From contig PSRN01000029.1 in the NCBI GenBank assembly GCA_003176075.1, forward strand, positions 1 to 12,201: DNA of 12,201 nt. Reading direction: 5' to 3'. The stretch comes from Bdellovibrio sp. (GTDB lineage: Bacteria; Bdellovibrionota; Bdellovibrionia; Bdellovibrionales; Bdellovibrionaceae). The notes beneath the pieces were generated by a model. It was not told the DNA's origin, ran no database searches, and saw nothing but the letters and a program-made list of their open reading frames with translations. The position numbers and the translations under genes are program-made. Position 1 is the stretch's first letter, and each line of letters begins with the position of its first letter. This document shows, in pieces, positions 6,166 through 12,201 of the stretch.

Positions 6166-6888
6166 ATGTCTGTTGAAAGTCAAGCTGAGGCGTCTCGCCA
6201 CGCGGAAAATCCGTTGTGGAATTTGCTATTTAACATTGTCGTCCCCGTCTTTGTTTTGCACAAGGGAACGAAGTGGGTTGGACCTGCCCCCGCCCTGGCA
6301 CTCGCTTTATTTTTTCCCCTCAGTTTTGGAACTCTTGATCTGTGGCGAAAAAAGAAGGTCAATTTCTTTTCCCTTCTCGGGCTGCTCAATGTTTCAGTCA
6401 CCGGCGGTTTGGCCCTGTCGGGTCTGGGCGGAATTTGGTTTTGCTTTAAAGAAGCTGCTTTTCCTCTGTTCATCGGATTTTTTGTGGCCGGCAGCGCGTG
6501 GACGGATCGGCCTTTTATCCAAACTTTAATTGTCAATCCCCAAACAATGCATTGGGATATGGTCGACGCAAAATTAAAAGAAACGGGAAAAGAAGCTGAA
6601 TTCATGCGACTTCTTCAGCGCGCGACTTGGCTGCTTTCAGGCTCTTTCCTCTTTAGCGCCATCACCAACTTCATTCTTGCCCGGGGGATTTTCTTACCTC
6701 TCGACGACAATTTGGGACAGGTTGAAAAGGCAGCGGTGTTGAACGATCAAATTGCCCATATGACCTCCATGGCCTTTGCCGTGACTTTTCTTCCCTCGCT
6801 CGTCATTTTGGCCGGAATTCTTTACTACTTACTGCGGGGGATGAGCCAGGCGACAGGGATGAAGCTCGAAGAAATTCTAAAGTCTTAG
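6166..6888 (+). CDS. VC0807-family multi-pass inner-membrane protein
   Basis: The 240-residue protein is very hydrophobic, with about six candidate membrane segments (roughly 18-33, 40-58, 66-85, 92-112, 153-173, 202-223). The N-terminal half (NLLFNIVVPVFVLHKGTKW, then PAPALALALFFPLSFGTLDL, then RKKKVNFFSLLGLLNVSVTGG) resembles VC0807-family proteins. It continues with FKEAAFPLFIG and a RPFIQTLIVNP segment, as expected for that family. The biochemical function of the family is not established. The frame is open back to 6085, but I chose the ATG at 6166 because an AAGGG lies 7 nt before it and the upstream residues are not hydrophobic. The gene faces away from the YceI gene across a shared promoter region and ends 7 nt before the stop of the next, convergent gene. 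The family call is from memory of its pattern and is moderately sure. Confidence 0.75.
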   Translation: MSVESQAEASRHAENPLWNLLFNIVVPVFVLHKGTKWVGPAPALALALFFPLSFGTLDLWRKKKVNFFSLLGLLNVSVTGGLALSGLGGIWFCFKEAAFPLFIGFFVAGSAWTDRPFIQTLIVNPQTMHWDMVDAKLKETGKEAEFMRLLQRATWLLSGSFLFSAITNFILARGIFLPLDDNLGQVEKAAVLNDQIAHMTSMAFAVTFLPSLVILAGILYYLLRGMSQATGMKLEEILKS

Positions 6889-6895
6889 ACACGCC

Positions 6896-7771
6896 CTAGA
6901 AAGAATCATCGAAAATCGGCGGCGGAATCGGCTCATCGAACCCCATCGGTGGGGGCGGAATATCAAAGCCAGAGGGCGGCGGCGGCGGGGGGACCTCGTT
7001 GTCAAGAAAGTCCGGTGGAGTGCCCAGCTGAGGCATCCCTGGCGGCGGAGGGGGAGGCGCAACTGACGGCGGCGGCGGCGGCGGGGGAATTGATCGATCG
7101 CCACCGCCCGAACGGGACGCCGCCGAGGGACCACCCTTTGCGCCGGCTTTGGTATCAGCAAAGAAGCGACGCTTGTCCCAATCGACGCGAGCCAGTTTTT
7201 CGGTCAAACCCAATTCTTCAGCTTCTGTCACTTGGATTTGGCGGCGGTAAAGGTTGCGGGTCCGCAGTCTTTCAGCCAGAAAAAGGTCCCGCTGCTTTTC
7301 CCATTCGTGGGTTTCTTTCTCCTTTTGGACTTGGTCTTTTTCATATTCAACACCAAATTCAGCCATCGACTGATGTCGTTTTGTCTTTTCCTTTCGATAG
7401 TGCTCCAAATCTTTCTCTCTGAGACGGTCAAAATCCCCTTGTTCTTTATGCAATTCATTGACCCCTGCGGCTCGTTCTCGATTAAACCGCTCGTTCCAGG
7501 CCTGGTCCGCACCCCATCCCAAGAGACGTTCCGCCTCGTGACGGTCATTCACCTCGCGGGCCCCCAGCGGCACATCCCAACAGGCACCGGAAACACCGGC
7601 AATGATCACCATCACTCGAACGGCTCCCATCATTCGGACGGCTCCCATCATGCGGCCGCCGACGCATTTGCCGATTCGAACAATCCCCTTGATTCCGATG
7701 GCAAGGAACAAAAATGCAAACTTCATAAATCCAAACTTCATCTCTGATCTGACAATTTCCCTTGATTTCAT
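6896..7771 (-). CDS. Unrecognised exported or membrane-tethered protein: charged helical region plus poly-proline tail
   Basis: Counting from the ATG at 7771, the product has 291 residues. Residues ~16-65 are hydrophobic (MKFAFLFLAIGIKGIV, later VMVIIAGVSGAC), a signal peptide or membrane anchor. Residues ~75-210 are very rich in Lys, Arg, Glu and Gln, with no proline after the first few residues, and look like a long helix or coiled coil. A Gly/Ser/Ala linker follows, then a Pro-rich tail (~228-291) with PPPPPPP runs and an acidic FDDSF end. The start is uncertain: the frame is open to an ATG at 7816, and ATGs at 7741, 7726 or the MMGAVR repeat are possible. I chose 7771 because its context AAGGAATAATG resembles that of the neighbouring sohB. 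The protein diverges from sohB. I recognise no family. The Pro-rich tail may bind partners or span an envelope layer. The long charged open frame makes chance unlikely. Confidence 0.7.
   Translation of the reverse strand: MKSREIVRSEMKFGFMKFAFLFLAIGIKGIVRIGKCVGGRMMGAVRMMGAVRVMVIIAGVSGACWDVPLGAREVNDRHEAERLLGWGADQAWNERFNRERAAGVNELHKEQGDFDRLREKDLEHYRKEKTKRHQSMAEFGVEYEKDQVQKEKETHEWEKQRDLFLAERLRTRNLYRRQIQVTEAEELGLTEKLARVDWDKRRFFADTKAGAKGGPSAASRSGGGDRSIPPPPPPPSVAPPPPPPGMPQLGTPPDFLDNEVPPPPPPSGFDIPPPPMGFDEPIPPPIFDDSF
7617..7654. repeat. 18-bp tandem repeat, two copies
   Basis: The unit CGGACGGCTCCCATCATT (first copy CGAACGG..., second ending in G) occurs twice in a row and starts a third time as CGGCCGCC. 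On the minus strand it encodes MMGAVR twice within the hydrophobic N-terminus of the proline-tailed protein. An in-frame 18-bp unit could change in copy number without breaking the gene. Confidence 0.65.
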
Positions 7772-7926
7772 TATTCCTTGGGCCCGGCTGAATTTCACCT
7801 CCTCAAAAGAAAACATCTCGACCTGAGACGGGTCCTTCGTTAGAATGTGCGGGACTAAAATCTTGTTGCCTCAATCTTGTTTGCTTCAACCAAATTGCTG
7901 CAATCACCCAGCTCCCGGGAGGAATA
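7772..7926. promoter_or_regulatory. Divergent intergenic region upstream of sohB
   Basis: This region separates the minus-strand proline-tailed gene from sohB. It contains an imperfect tandem repeat at 7860-7888: ATCTTGTTGCCTCA followed at once by ATCTTGTTTGCTTCA. A TAAAAT lies at about 7855-7860 on the plus strand without a clear -35. The minus strand holds the strong SD-like GAGGAGGTGA (7804-7795), with no ATG, GTG or TTG at the usual distance after it. Regulatory roles are inferred. Confidence 0.35.
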
Positions 7927-8955
7927 ATGACCGAAGTTCTTGTATTTGCCGGCAAGGCTCTGATTCTTTTCACCTTCACGGCCGCCCTGATCCTCCTTAT
8001 TGCCCTGTTGGTGCTGCGCTCGCAACAGATGGCCGACCTCGAGATTACTCCTCTTCATGAAAAGTGGAAAGAGGTGGCGCTTCTACTGAAGAGTTTCCTG
8101 TTTTCCAGAGAGGAGTTAAAGGCTGAGCAAAAGAAACTGAAAAAGGAACAAAAGGAACAAAAGGAACGGGACCGGCACCTCGACCAGCAGCACAAGGTCT
8201 TTGTTCTTCGTTTTAAGGGTGACCTCAAGGCCCATGAAACCTTGAACCTGCGCGAAGAGGTCAACGCGGTCCTGCAAGTCGCCCAAAGCAAGGACGAAGT
8301 TGTGGTCGTCTTGGAATCGCCAGGTGGCGTGGTTTCGGGCTACGGTTTGGCGGCGTCGCAACTTCTTCGCCTGCGGGAGCGGAATATTCCCCTCACCGTG
8401 TGCGTGGACGAAGTGGCCGCCAGCGGCGGCTACCTCATGGCATGTGTCGCCAATAAGATCCTGGCGGCGCCCTTTGCCATCATCGGCTCCATTGGCGTGG
8501 TGGCCCAGGTTCCCAACTTCTTTCGCTTCTTGAAAAAATGGGACGTCGACTACCGCGAATACACGGCCGGTGAATTCAAACGAACTGTGAGTCTTTTTGG
8601 TGAGATCACTCCCAAAGGGGAGGAAAAATTCCTCGAGCAGCTTGAAGAGACCCACGATCTCTTCAAGAATTTTGTTAAAAAGTACAGGCCACAAATCGAT
8701 CTGACCAAAGTGGCCACGGGAGAATATTGGTATGGTGAAAACGCCATCGACCGCGGCCTTATTGATGTCATCAAGACTTCTGATGATTATCTTCTTGAAA
8801 AAGCCGGAGCACAACACTTGATCTTTGAGATCAAATACGAGCACAAGATACCTTTGGTCGAACGCGTCTCTGAATTCCTTGGTCGCCTGATGGTTTCAAC
8901 CGGCCGAAGACTGCAACAAGAAATTAAGTCAGAGCCTCCCCCCCGTATTCTCTAA
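7927..8955 (+). CDS. sohB: SohB-like S49 family inner-membrane serine protease
   Basis: The 342-residue protein matches the S49 signal-peptide-peptidase family and is close to the size of E. coli SohB. An N-terminal membrane helix (~8-30) anchors it. A Lys/Glu/Gln-rich stretch follows (~62-90) and then the protease domain. The strand VVVVLESPGGVVSGYGLAASQ (125-145) leads to the nucleophile Ser166 in VDEVAASGGYLMA. The likely general base is Lys218 in TAGEFKRTVSLFGE. GSIGVVAQVPNF (188-198) and GEYWYGENAIDRGLID (265-280) are also typical of the family. S49 enzymes use a Ser/Lys dyad to cut peptides at the periplasmic face of the inner membrane. GGAGG lies 4 nt before the ATG. No operon partner is evident: the next gene follows after an 89-nt AT-rich gap. 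The family is certain; SohB rather than SppA fits the short, single-protease-domain form. Confidence 0.93.
   Translation: MTEVLVFAGKALILFTFTAALILLIALLVLRSQQMADLEITPLHEKWKEVALLLKSFLFSREELKAEQKKLKKEQKEQKERDRHLDQQHKVFVLRFKGDLKAHETLNLREEVNAVLQVAQSKDEVVVVLESPGGVVSGYGLAASQLLRLRERNIPLTVCVDEVAASGGYLMACVANKILAAPFAIIGSIGVVAQVPNFFRFLKKWDVDYREYTAGEFKRTVSLFGEITPKGEEKFLEQLEETHDLFKNFVKKYRPQIDLTKVATGEYWYGENAIDRGLIDVIKTSDDYLLEKAGAQHLIFEIKYEHKIPLVERVSEFLGRLMVSTGRRLQQEIKSEPPPRIL
8142..8168 (+). repeat. 9-bp tandem repeat inside sohB
   Basis: AAAGGAACA occurs three times in a row, the last copy ending in G. It encodes part of the Lys/Glu/Gln-rich segment after the membrane helix (KKEQKEQKE). As an in-frame 9-bp unit it could vary in number and change the length of this stalk. 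Confidence 0.6.
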
Positions 8956-9044
8956 TCTTTCTAAACCGAAATGTTTTTACACTTTGATTTTTGCTTCTCA
9001 TCTTGCTAAAAATTATAGCTGATGCAAGGGGGGGGGCACAGTTT
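8956..9044 (+). promoter_or_regulatory. Promoter-like AT-rich gap with a nine-G tract before the peptide transporter genes
   Basis: The gap is AT-rich, unlike the coding flanks. A candidate promoter is TTGCTT (8991-8996), a 17-nt spacer and TATAGC (9014-9019); TTGATT with TAAAAA is an alternative. Nine G follow at 9028-9036, preceded by AA, so AAGGGGGGGGG can act as a strong Shine-Dalgarno 8 nt before the TTG at 9045. The promoter is weakly supported; the G tract is plain in the sequence. Confidence 0.4.
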
Positions 9045-10043
9045 TTGTCTATTGGCACTTCAACTGTGAAGACACCGACTGGAGTTCTTGAAGTCAGAAA
9101 CCTTGAGACCAGGTTTCACAGCAAGCTGGGCCCCGTTCGGGTCGTAAACAATATTTCATACACGATTCACCAGGCGGAAACGCTCGGCATTGTCGGCGAA
9201 TCCGGCTGTGGAAAATCCGTCACTTCCCTGTCCCTCATGCGACTGATCGACCCGCCCGGCGAAATCAGCCGGGGTCAGATTTTTTTTGAAGGCAAAGACC
9301 TGCTCGAGCTTCCAGAATCGCAAATGGAAGGAATTCGCGGCCGCGACATGGCGATGATTTTTCAAGAGCCGATGACGGCCTTGAATCCGGTCCTGACCAT
9401 TGGACAGCAAATCGACGAGCAGATTATCCGCCACAAGAAAGTCCGCCGGGCCGAAGCCAAGGAACGCGCCATCGAAGTGTTGAATCGGGTTGGCATTCCT
9501 TCGCCGGAACAACGGTACTTGAGCTACCCGCACCAGCTTTCGGGAGGCATGCGGCAACGGGCGATGATCGCCATGGCCCTCAGCTGCCATCCGAAGTTCT
9601 TAATTGCTGACGAACCCACCACCGCCCTCGACGTGACCATTCAAGCGCAGATTCTGGAGCTCATCCAATCCATCCAATCCCAAATGAAAATGTCGGTGCA
9701 GTTTATTTCCCATGATTTGGGGGTGATTTCTTCGGTTTCCGACCGGGTCATGGTGATGTACGGAGGCCAAGTCTGCGAAATCGCCACCACCCAAAAACTC
9801 TTTCGCCATCCCCGGCACCCCTATACCGAAGCCTTGATTCAAGCCCGACCCCAGCTGGGCCACCGGGTGGCCCGACTGCGGACGATTGACGGAGTTGTTC
9901 CATCTCCCCAGGAGCTTCCTCCAGGTTGCCCCTTCCAAAATCGCTGTTCGCGGGTCAAGCAGGAGTGCCGGGAGTTCAATCCGCCGCTCACCACGCCGGC
10001 TGAGAATCACCTCGTCGCCTGCCACAATCCGGTCGCCGGGTGA
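9045..10043 (+). CDS. Oligopeptide/dipeptide ABC transporter ATP-binding protein, OppD/DppD-like
   Basis: From the TTG at 9045 the protein has 332 residues, usual for OppD/DppD. It has all parts of the nucleotide-binding domain: Walker A GESGCGKS (51-58), Q-loop FQEPMTALNP (Gln107), signature LSGGMRQR (165-172), Walker B LIADEPTTALD (Asp189, Glu190) and switch His223 in FISHDL. The C-terminal extension of this family follows (HPYTEALIQARP, then VPSPQELPPGCPF), with four cysteines at 295, 301, 308 and 326 in the C-x5-C-x6-C-x17-C arrangement linked in relatives to an iron-sulphur cluster. The protein should power peptide uptake at the inner membrane as a heterodimer with the F-like ATPase 4 nt downstream. 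I chose TTG 9045 for its poly-G ribosome site. The frame stays open to a TTG at 8991 (18 more residues), and a GTG at 9066 is possible. Substrate specificity cannot be read. Confidence 0.92.
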   Translation: MSIGTSTVKTPTGVLEVRNLETRFHSKLGPVRVVNNISYTIHQAETLGIVGESGCGKSVTSLSLMRLIDPPGEISRGQIFFEGKDLLELPESQMEGIRGRDMAMIFQEPMTALNPVLTIGQQIDEQIIRHKKVRRAEAKERAIEVLNRVGIPSPEQRYLSYPHQLSGGMRQRAMIAMALSCHPKFLIADEPTTALDVTIQAQILELIQSIQSQMKMSVQFISHDLGVISSVSDRVMVMYGGQVCEIATTQKLFRHPRHPYTEALIQARPQLGHRVARLRTIDGVVPSPQELPPGCPFQNRCSRVKQECREFNPPLTTPAENHLVACHNPVAG

Positions 10044-10047
10044 GCCG

Positions 10048-11040
10048 ATGAACTCTCCCCTTCTTGAGGTGAAAAACCTAAAGAAAACCTTCCCGGTGCG
10101 AACCGGCTTTTTTCTGCGACAGACGGGCGAAGTGAAGGCCGTGGATGATGTGTCTTTCGTCATCCACCCGGGGGAAACTCTCGGCCTGGTCGGCGAATCG
10201 GGATGCGGGAAATCCACTCTCGGGCGCTCGATCATTCGCCTTTATGAACCGGATAGTGGCGAGGTTAAGTTCCAAGGCGAGGATTTCCTGGCCCACGCGG
10301 GGGCGCGGCTGCGGCAAGCGCGGCGGAACATGCAAATGATTTTTCAAGACCCGGCGGCGGCGCTGAATCCGCGCATGACAGTGGGGCAAATTCTTGCAGA
10401 ACCCTACAAGGTCCACCGCCTGATCGGGTCCGGCGAGCGTCAGACCAAGGTTCGCCAGCTTCTCAGCACGGTGGGACTGCAATCCTCCGATGTCAATCGC
10501 TACCCCCATGAGTTTTCCGGCGGCCAGAAACAGCGGATTTGCATCGCCCGCACTCTGGCCCTCGAGCCCCGCCTGATCGTCGCCGATGAGCCGGTGAGCG
10601 CGCTGGATGTCTCGATCCAAGCGCAAATTCTGAATCTCTTGAAAGACCTGCAAGAAAAGTTCCGCCTCACCTATCTTTTTATTTCACACGACCTCAGCGT
10701 CATCGCCCATGTTTGCGACCGCGTGGCCGTCATGTATCTCGGGAAAATCGTTGAACTTGCAACACGAGACGAACTGTTCGCGAATCCCAAACATCCCTAC
10801 ACCAAGGCCTTGATCCAGGCGATCCCAAGGATCGGCGATGGCAAACTGGTGATCAAGAAGTCCTTGTCGGGGGAAGTTCCCAGCCCCCTTGCCCCGCCCA
10901 AGGGATGCGCCTTTCACCCGCGCTGCCCGCAAAAAATGGACCGCTGCTCCCGCGATATTCCCATTCTCGCCGCCGCGCCCGGCATTCCGAATGAACATCA
11001 ATGTTCCTGCTGGCTTTTGGACAAGGAGGTTCCGAAATGA
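10048..11040 (+). CDS. Oligopeptide/dipeptide ABC transporter ATP-binding protein, OppF/DppF-like
   Basis: The 330-residue protein is the partner of the D-like ATPase. It has Walker A GESGCGKS (49-56), Q-loop FQDPAAALNP (Gln100), signature FSGGQKQR (156-163), Walker B LIVADEPVSALD (Asp180, Glu181) and His214 in FISHDLSVI. QDPAAALNPRMTVGQI and FSGGQKQRICIARTL are F-type rather than D-type. The C-terminal extension has HPYTKALIQAIP and cysteines at 287, 293, 300 and 319, the same spacing pattern as its neighbour. The ATG at 10048 lies 4 nt after the upstream stop, with GGGTGA as a weak ribosome site, so coupling is likely. The frame extends upstream to 9886 inside the D-like gene, but ATG 10048 gives the usual N-terminus (PLLEVKNLKKTFPV). 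The stop overlaps the next ATG as ATGA. Both ATPase sites look intact. Confidence 0.93.
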   Translation: MNSPLLEVKNLKKTFPVRTGFFLRQTGEVKAVDDVSFVIHPGETLGLVGESGCGKSTLGRSIIRLYEPDSGEVKFQGEDFLAHAGARLRQARRNMQMIFQDPAAALNPRMTVGQILAEPYKVHRLIGSGERQTKVRQLLSTVGLQSSDVNRYPHEFSGGQKQRICIARTLALEPRLIVADEPVSALDVSIQAQILNLLKDLQEKFRLTYLFISHDLSVIAHVCDRVAVMYLGKIVELATRDELFANPKHPYTKALIQAIPRIGDGKLVIKKSLSGEVPSPLAPPKGCAFHPRCPQKMDRCSRDIPILAAAPGIPNEHQCSCWLLDKEVPK

Positions 11041-12201
11041 ACGCACATACCAAGTTGGCCTTTCTCACGTTGGCCTTTCTTCCGATCCCCCTCTTGCCCG
11101 GGCGGCCAGTCCTTGCGGCTCCCACTTTCGACGAGCTCAAAATCGGCATCTCACAGGAGTTCGAAAACCCCAATCCCGTCGTCATGCAGATGACCGCCAC
11201 CCACTATCTCTATTACATGACAGCCAGGACCTTGGACACCATGGACGCCAAGGGAAAATGGGTTCCCATGCTGGCTAAAAAAATTCCCACCCTTGAAGAC
11301 GGCACGGCCAAGTTCACTCCTGATCACAAACAAATCCAGTCGGTTTGGGAAATCAAGGACGAAGCAAAGTGGTCTGACGGTCACCCGGTGACCTGCGAAG
11401 ATTTTGACTTCGCCCGAACGGTCGCCATGAGCCCCAATGTTTCGGTCCCTGACAAGGAAAGCTACGAGCAGGTCGCCAAGATCGAATGGGATCCCGCCAC
11501 GCCGAAAAAATGCCTTTTCACCTTCGCCAAAGCCCGCTGGGATTTTTACCAGCTGGGAACATTCAACGCTCTTCCCAAACATCTCGAAGAACCGATTTTC
11601 AAAAAGTACGGAGGTCAAAAGGAAGGATACGAGAAGAACTCAAATTATGTCAGGCACCCCGAAAAAGACGGACTGGCTTGCGGTCCTTACAAGGTGTCGG
11701 AAGTCGTCCTGGGGAGCCACGTCTCCCTGATCCCCAACCCTTACTTTTATGGCGAGAAACCCAAGTTCAAAAGGATCGTCGTCAAGTTGATTCCCAACAC
11801 CGGCACTTTTGAAGCCAACTTGCGCTCGGGAACCATCGACATGATTTCCAGTCTCGGCATCAGCTTTCAACAGGCTCTGGCATTGGAGAAGAAGGTCAAA
11901 GTGGAAAACTTGCCTTTCGTCGTCAATACGAAGCCTTCTTTGATGTATGAACACATCGACCTCAATATGAACCATCCCATCTTGAAGGACCCCAAGGTTC
12001 GTAAAGCACTGGTGTATGGCATTGACCGCGAGGAAATGGTCAAAGCCCTTTTCGAGGGAAAACAAGAAGTGGCCCTGCACTATGAATCACCCATGAGCGT
12101 GTGGTTCACCAAGGATCCGAAAAAAATCACCCTTTACCCTTACAACCGGCGGGAGGCCGCAAGGCTGCTGGACCAGGCCGGATGGAAAATGGATCGCGCT
12201 G
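11037..12201 (+). CDS. Peptide ABC transporter substrate-binding protein (SBP family 5), partial, 3' end off the window
   Basis: I read 388 codons without a stop from the ATG at 11037. This ATG overlaps the preceding stop (ATGA), and AAGGAGG lies 7 nt before it, so translation is coupled to the ATPase. Residues 1-27 are a Sec signal peptide with core LAFLTLAFLPIPLL and cut after VLA27; no lipobox Cys is present. The mature protein follows the family 5 pattern: an early YYMTARTLDT stretch, WEIKDEAKWSDGHPVTCEDFDFA (104-126), DGLACGPYKV (211-220), NPYFYGEKPKFKRIVVKLIP (234-253), RSGTIDMI (263-270), then HPILKDPKVRKALVYGIDREEMVKAL (313-338). Such proteins capture peptides in the periplasm and deliver them to the permease. 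Family members are usually well over 500 residues, so perhaps a third is missing. The permease genes are not in view. The ligand cannot be inferred. Confidence 0.92.
   Translation, partial: MNAHTKLAFLTLAFLPIPLLPGRPVLAAPTFDELKIGISQEFENPNPVVMQMTATHYLYYMTARTLDTMDAKGKWVPMLAKKIPTLEDGTAKFTPDHKQIQSVWEIKDEAKWSDGHPVTCEDFDFARTVAMSPNVSVPDKESYEQVAKIEWDPATPKKCLFTFAKARWDFYQLGTFNALPKHLEEPIFKKYGGQKEGYEKNSNYVRHPEKDGLACGPYKVSEVVLGSHVSLIPNPYFYGEKPKFKRIVVKLIPNTGTFEANLRSGTIDMISSLGISFQQALALEKKVKVENLPFVVNTKPSLMYEHIDLNMNHPILKDPKVRKALVYGIDREEMVKALFEGKQEVALHYESPMSVWFTKDPKKITLYPYNRREAARLLDQAGWKMDRA
11054..11080 (+). repeat. 12-bp direct repeat in the signal peptide coding region
   Basis: GTTGGCCTTTCT occurs at 11054-11065 and again at 11069-11080, one 15-nt period apart. 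It encodes the LAFLT-LAFL core of the signal peptide. An in-frame 15-bp duplication is the simple reading; gain or loss of a copy would change the hydrophobic core length. Confidence 0.6.

Noticed and set aside
7232..7747. Plus-strand frame of 171 codons with hydrophobic and His/Ser-rich parts
   Set aside because: It mirrors the charged minus-strand gene: antisense Lys/Glu codons give Phe/Leu, and the His-rich part comes from the antisense of the MMGAVR repeat.
8116..8844. Minus-strand frame of 242 codons
   Set aside because: It is antisense to sohB, which has a full set of protease motifs and a strong ribosome site.
8991..9044. Upstream TTG adding 18 residues to the D-like ATPase
   Set aside because: There is no ribosome site before 8991, and the stretch includes the promoter-like AT-rich part and the nine-G tract; TTG 9045 fits better.
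9886..10047. Upstream extension of the F-like ATPase inside the D-like gene
   Set aside because: ATG 10048 gives the normal family N-terminus; the extension is an out-of-frame reading of the D-like C-terminus.

Overview
The window looks like chromosomal DNA of a Gram-negative bacterium of roughly balanced G+C. Most genes have clear Shine-Dalgarno sites, several products carry Sec signal peptides, and there is an inner-membrane SohB protease, a periplasmic YceI-like protein and an Opp/Dpp-type peptide importer. The set of genes, above all a CheA-like kinase without a CheW domain next to CheY, CheX and SpoIIE-type proteins, reminds me of Bdellovibrionota. That placement is a guess from gene content. 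I see no tRNA, rRNA, CRISPR array, transposase or phage gene, so this is ordinary chromosome rather than a mobile island.

Left part (1-1848). A minus-strand gene for a secreted protein with a Pro/Ala-rich linker runs off the left edge. It diverges from a weakly supported, possibly decayed plus-strand ORF (1013-1594). The two intergenic stretches hold a perfect 15-nt palindrome (875-889) and a long imperfect hairpin (1716-1757).

Centre (1849-5417). Four co-directional genes form the most interesting unit: a PAS-Hpt-HATPase kinase with CheA-type ATPase domain, a single-domain CheY-like receiver, a CheX-like phosphatase and a membrane-anchored SpoIIE/RsbU-type PP2C phosphatase. The parts suggest a phosphorelay (Hpt kinase to receiver, reset by CheX) whose output may involve Ser/Thr dephosphorylation. 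No CheW, MCP, anti-sigma factor or STAS antagonist is present. A perfect 21-nt odd palindrome separates the kinase gene from the receiver gene.

Middle right (5414-8955). A secreted YceI-family protein (minus) meets the phosphatase gene tail to tail with overlapping stop codons. It diverges from a VC0807-family membrane protein (plus) across a compact region with back-to-back -10 elements. Next come an unrecognised charged, proline-tailed protein (minus) and, divergent from it, SohB (plus).

Right edge (9045-12201). Two Opp/Dpp-type ATPases (D- and F-like) and the start of a family 5 substrate-binding protein are translationally coupled. The permease genes are not in view and probably lie downstream. 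The first ATPase seems to start at a TTG preceded by a nine-G tract.
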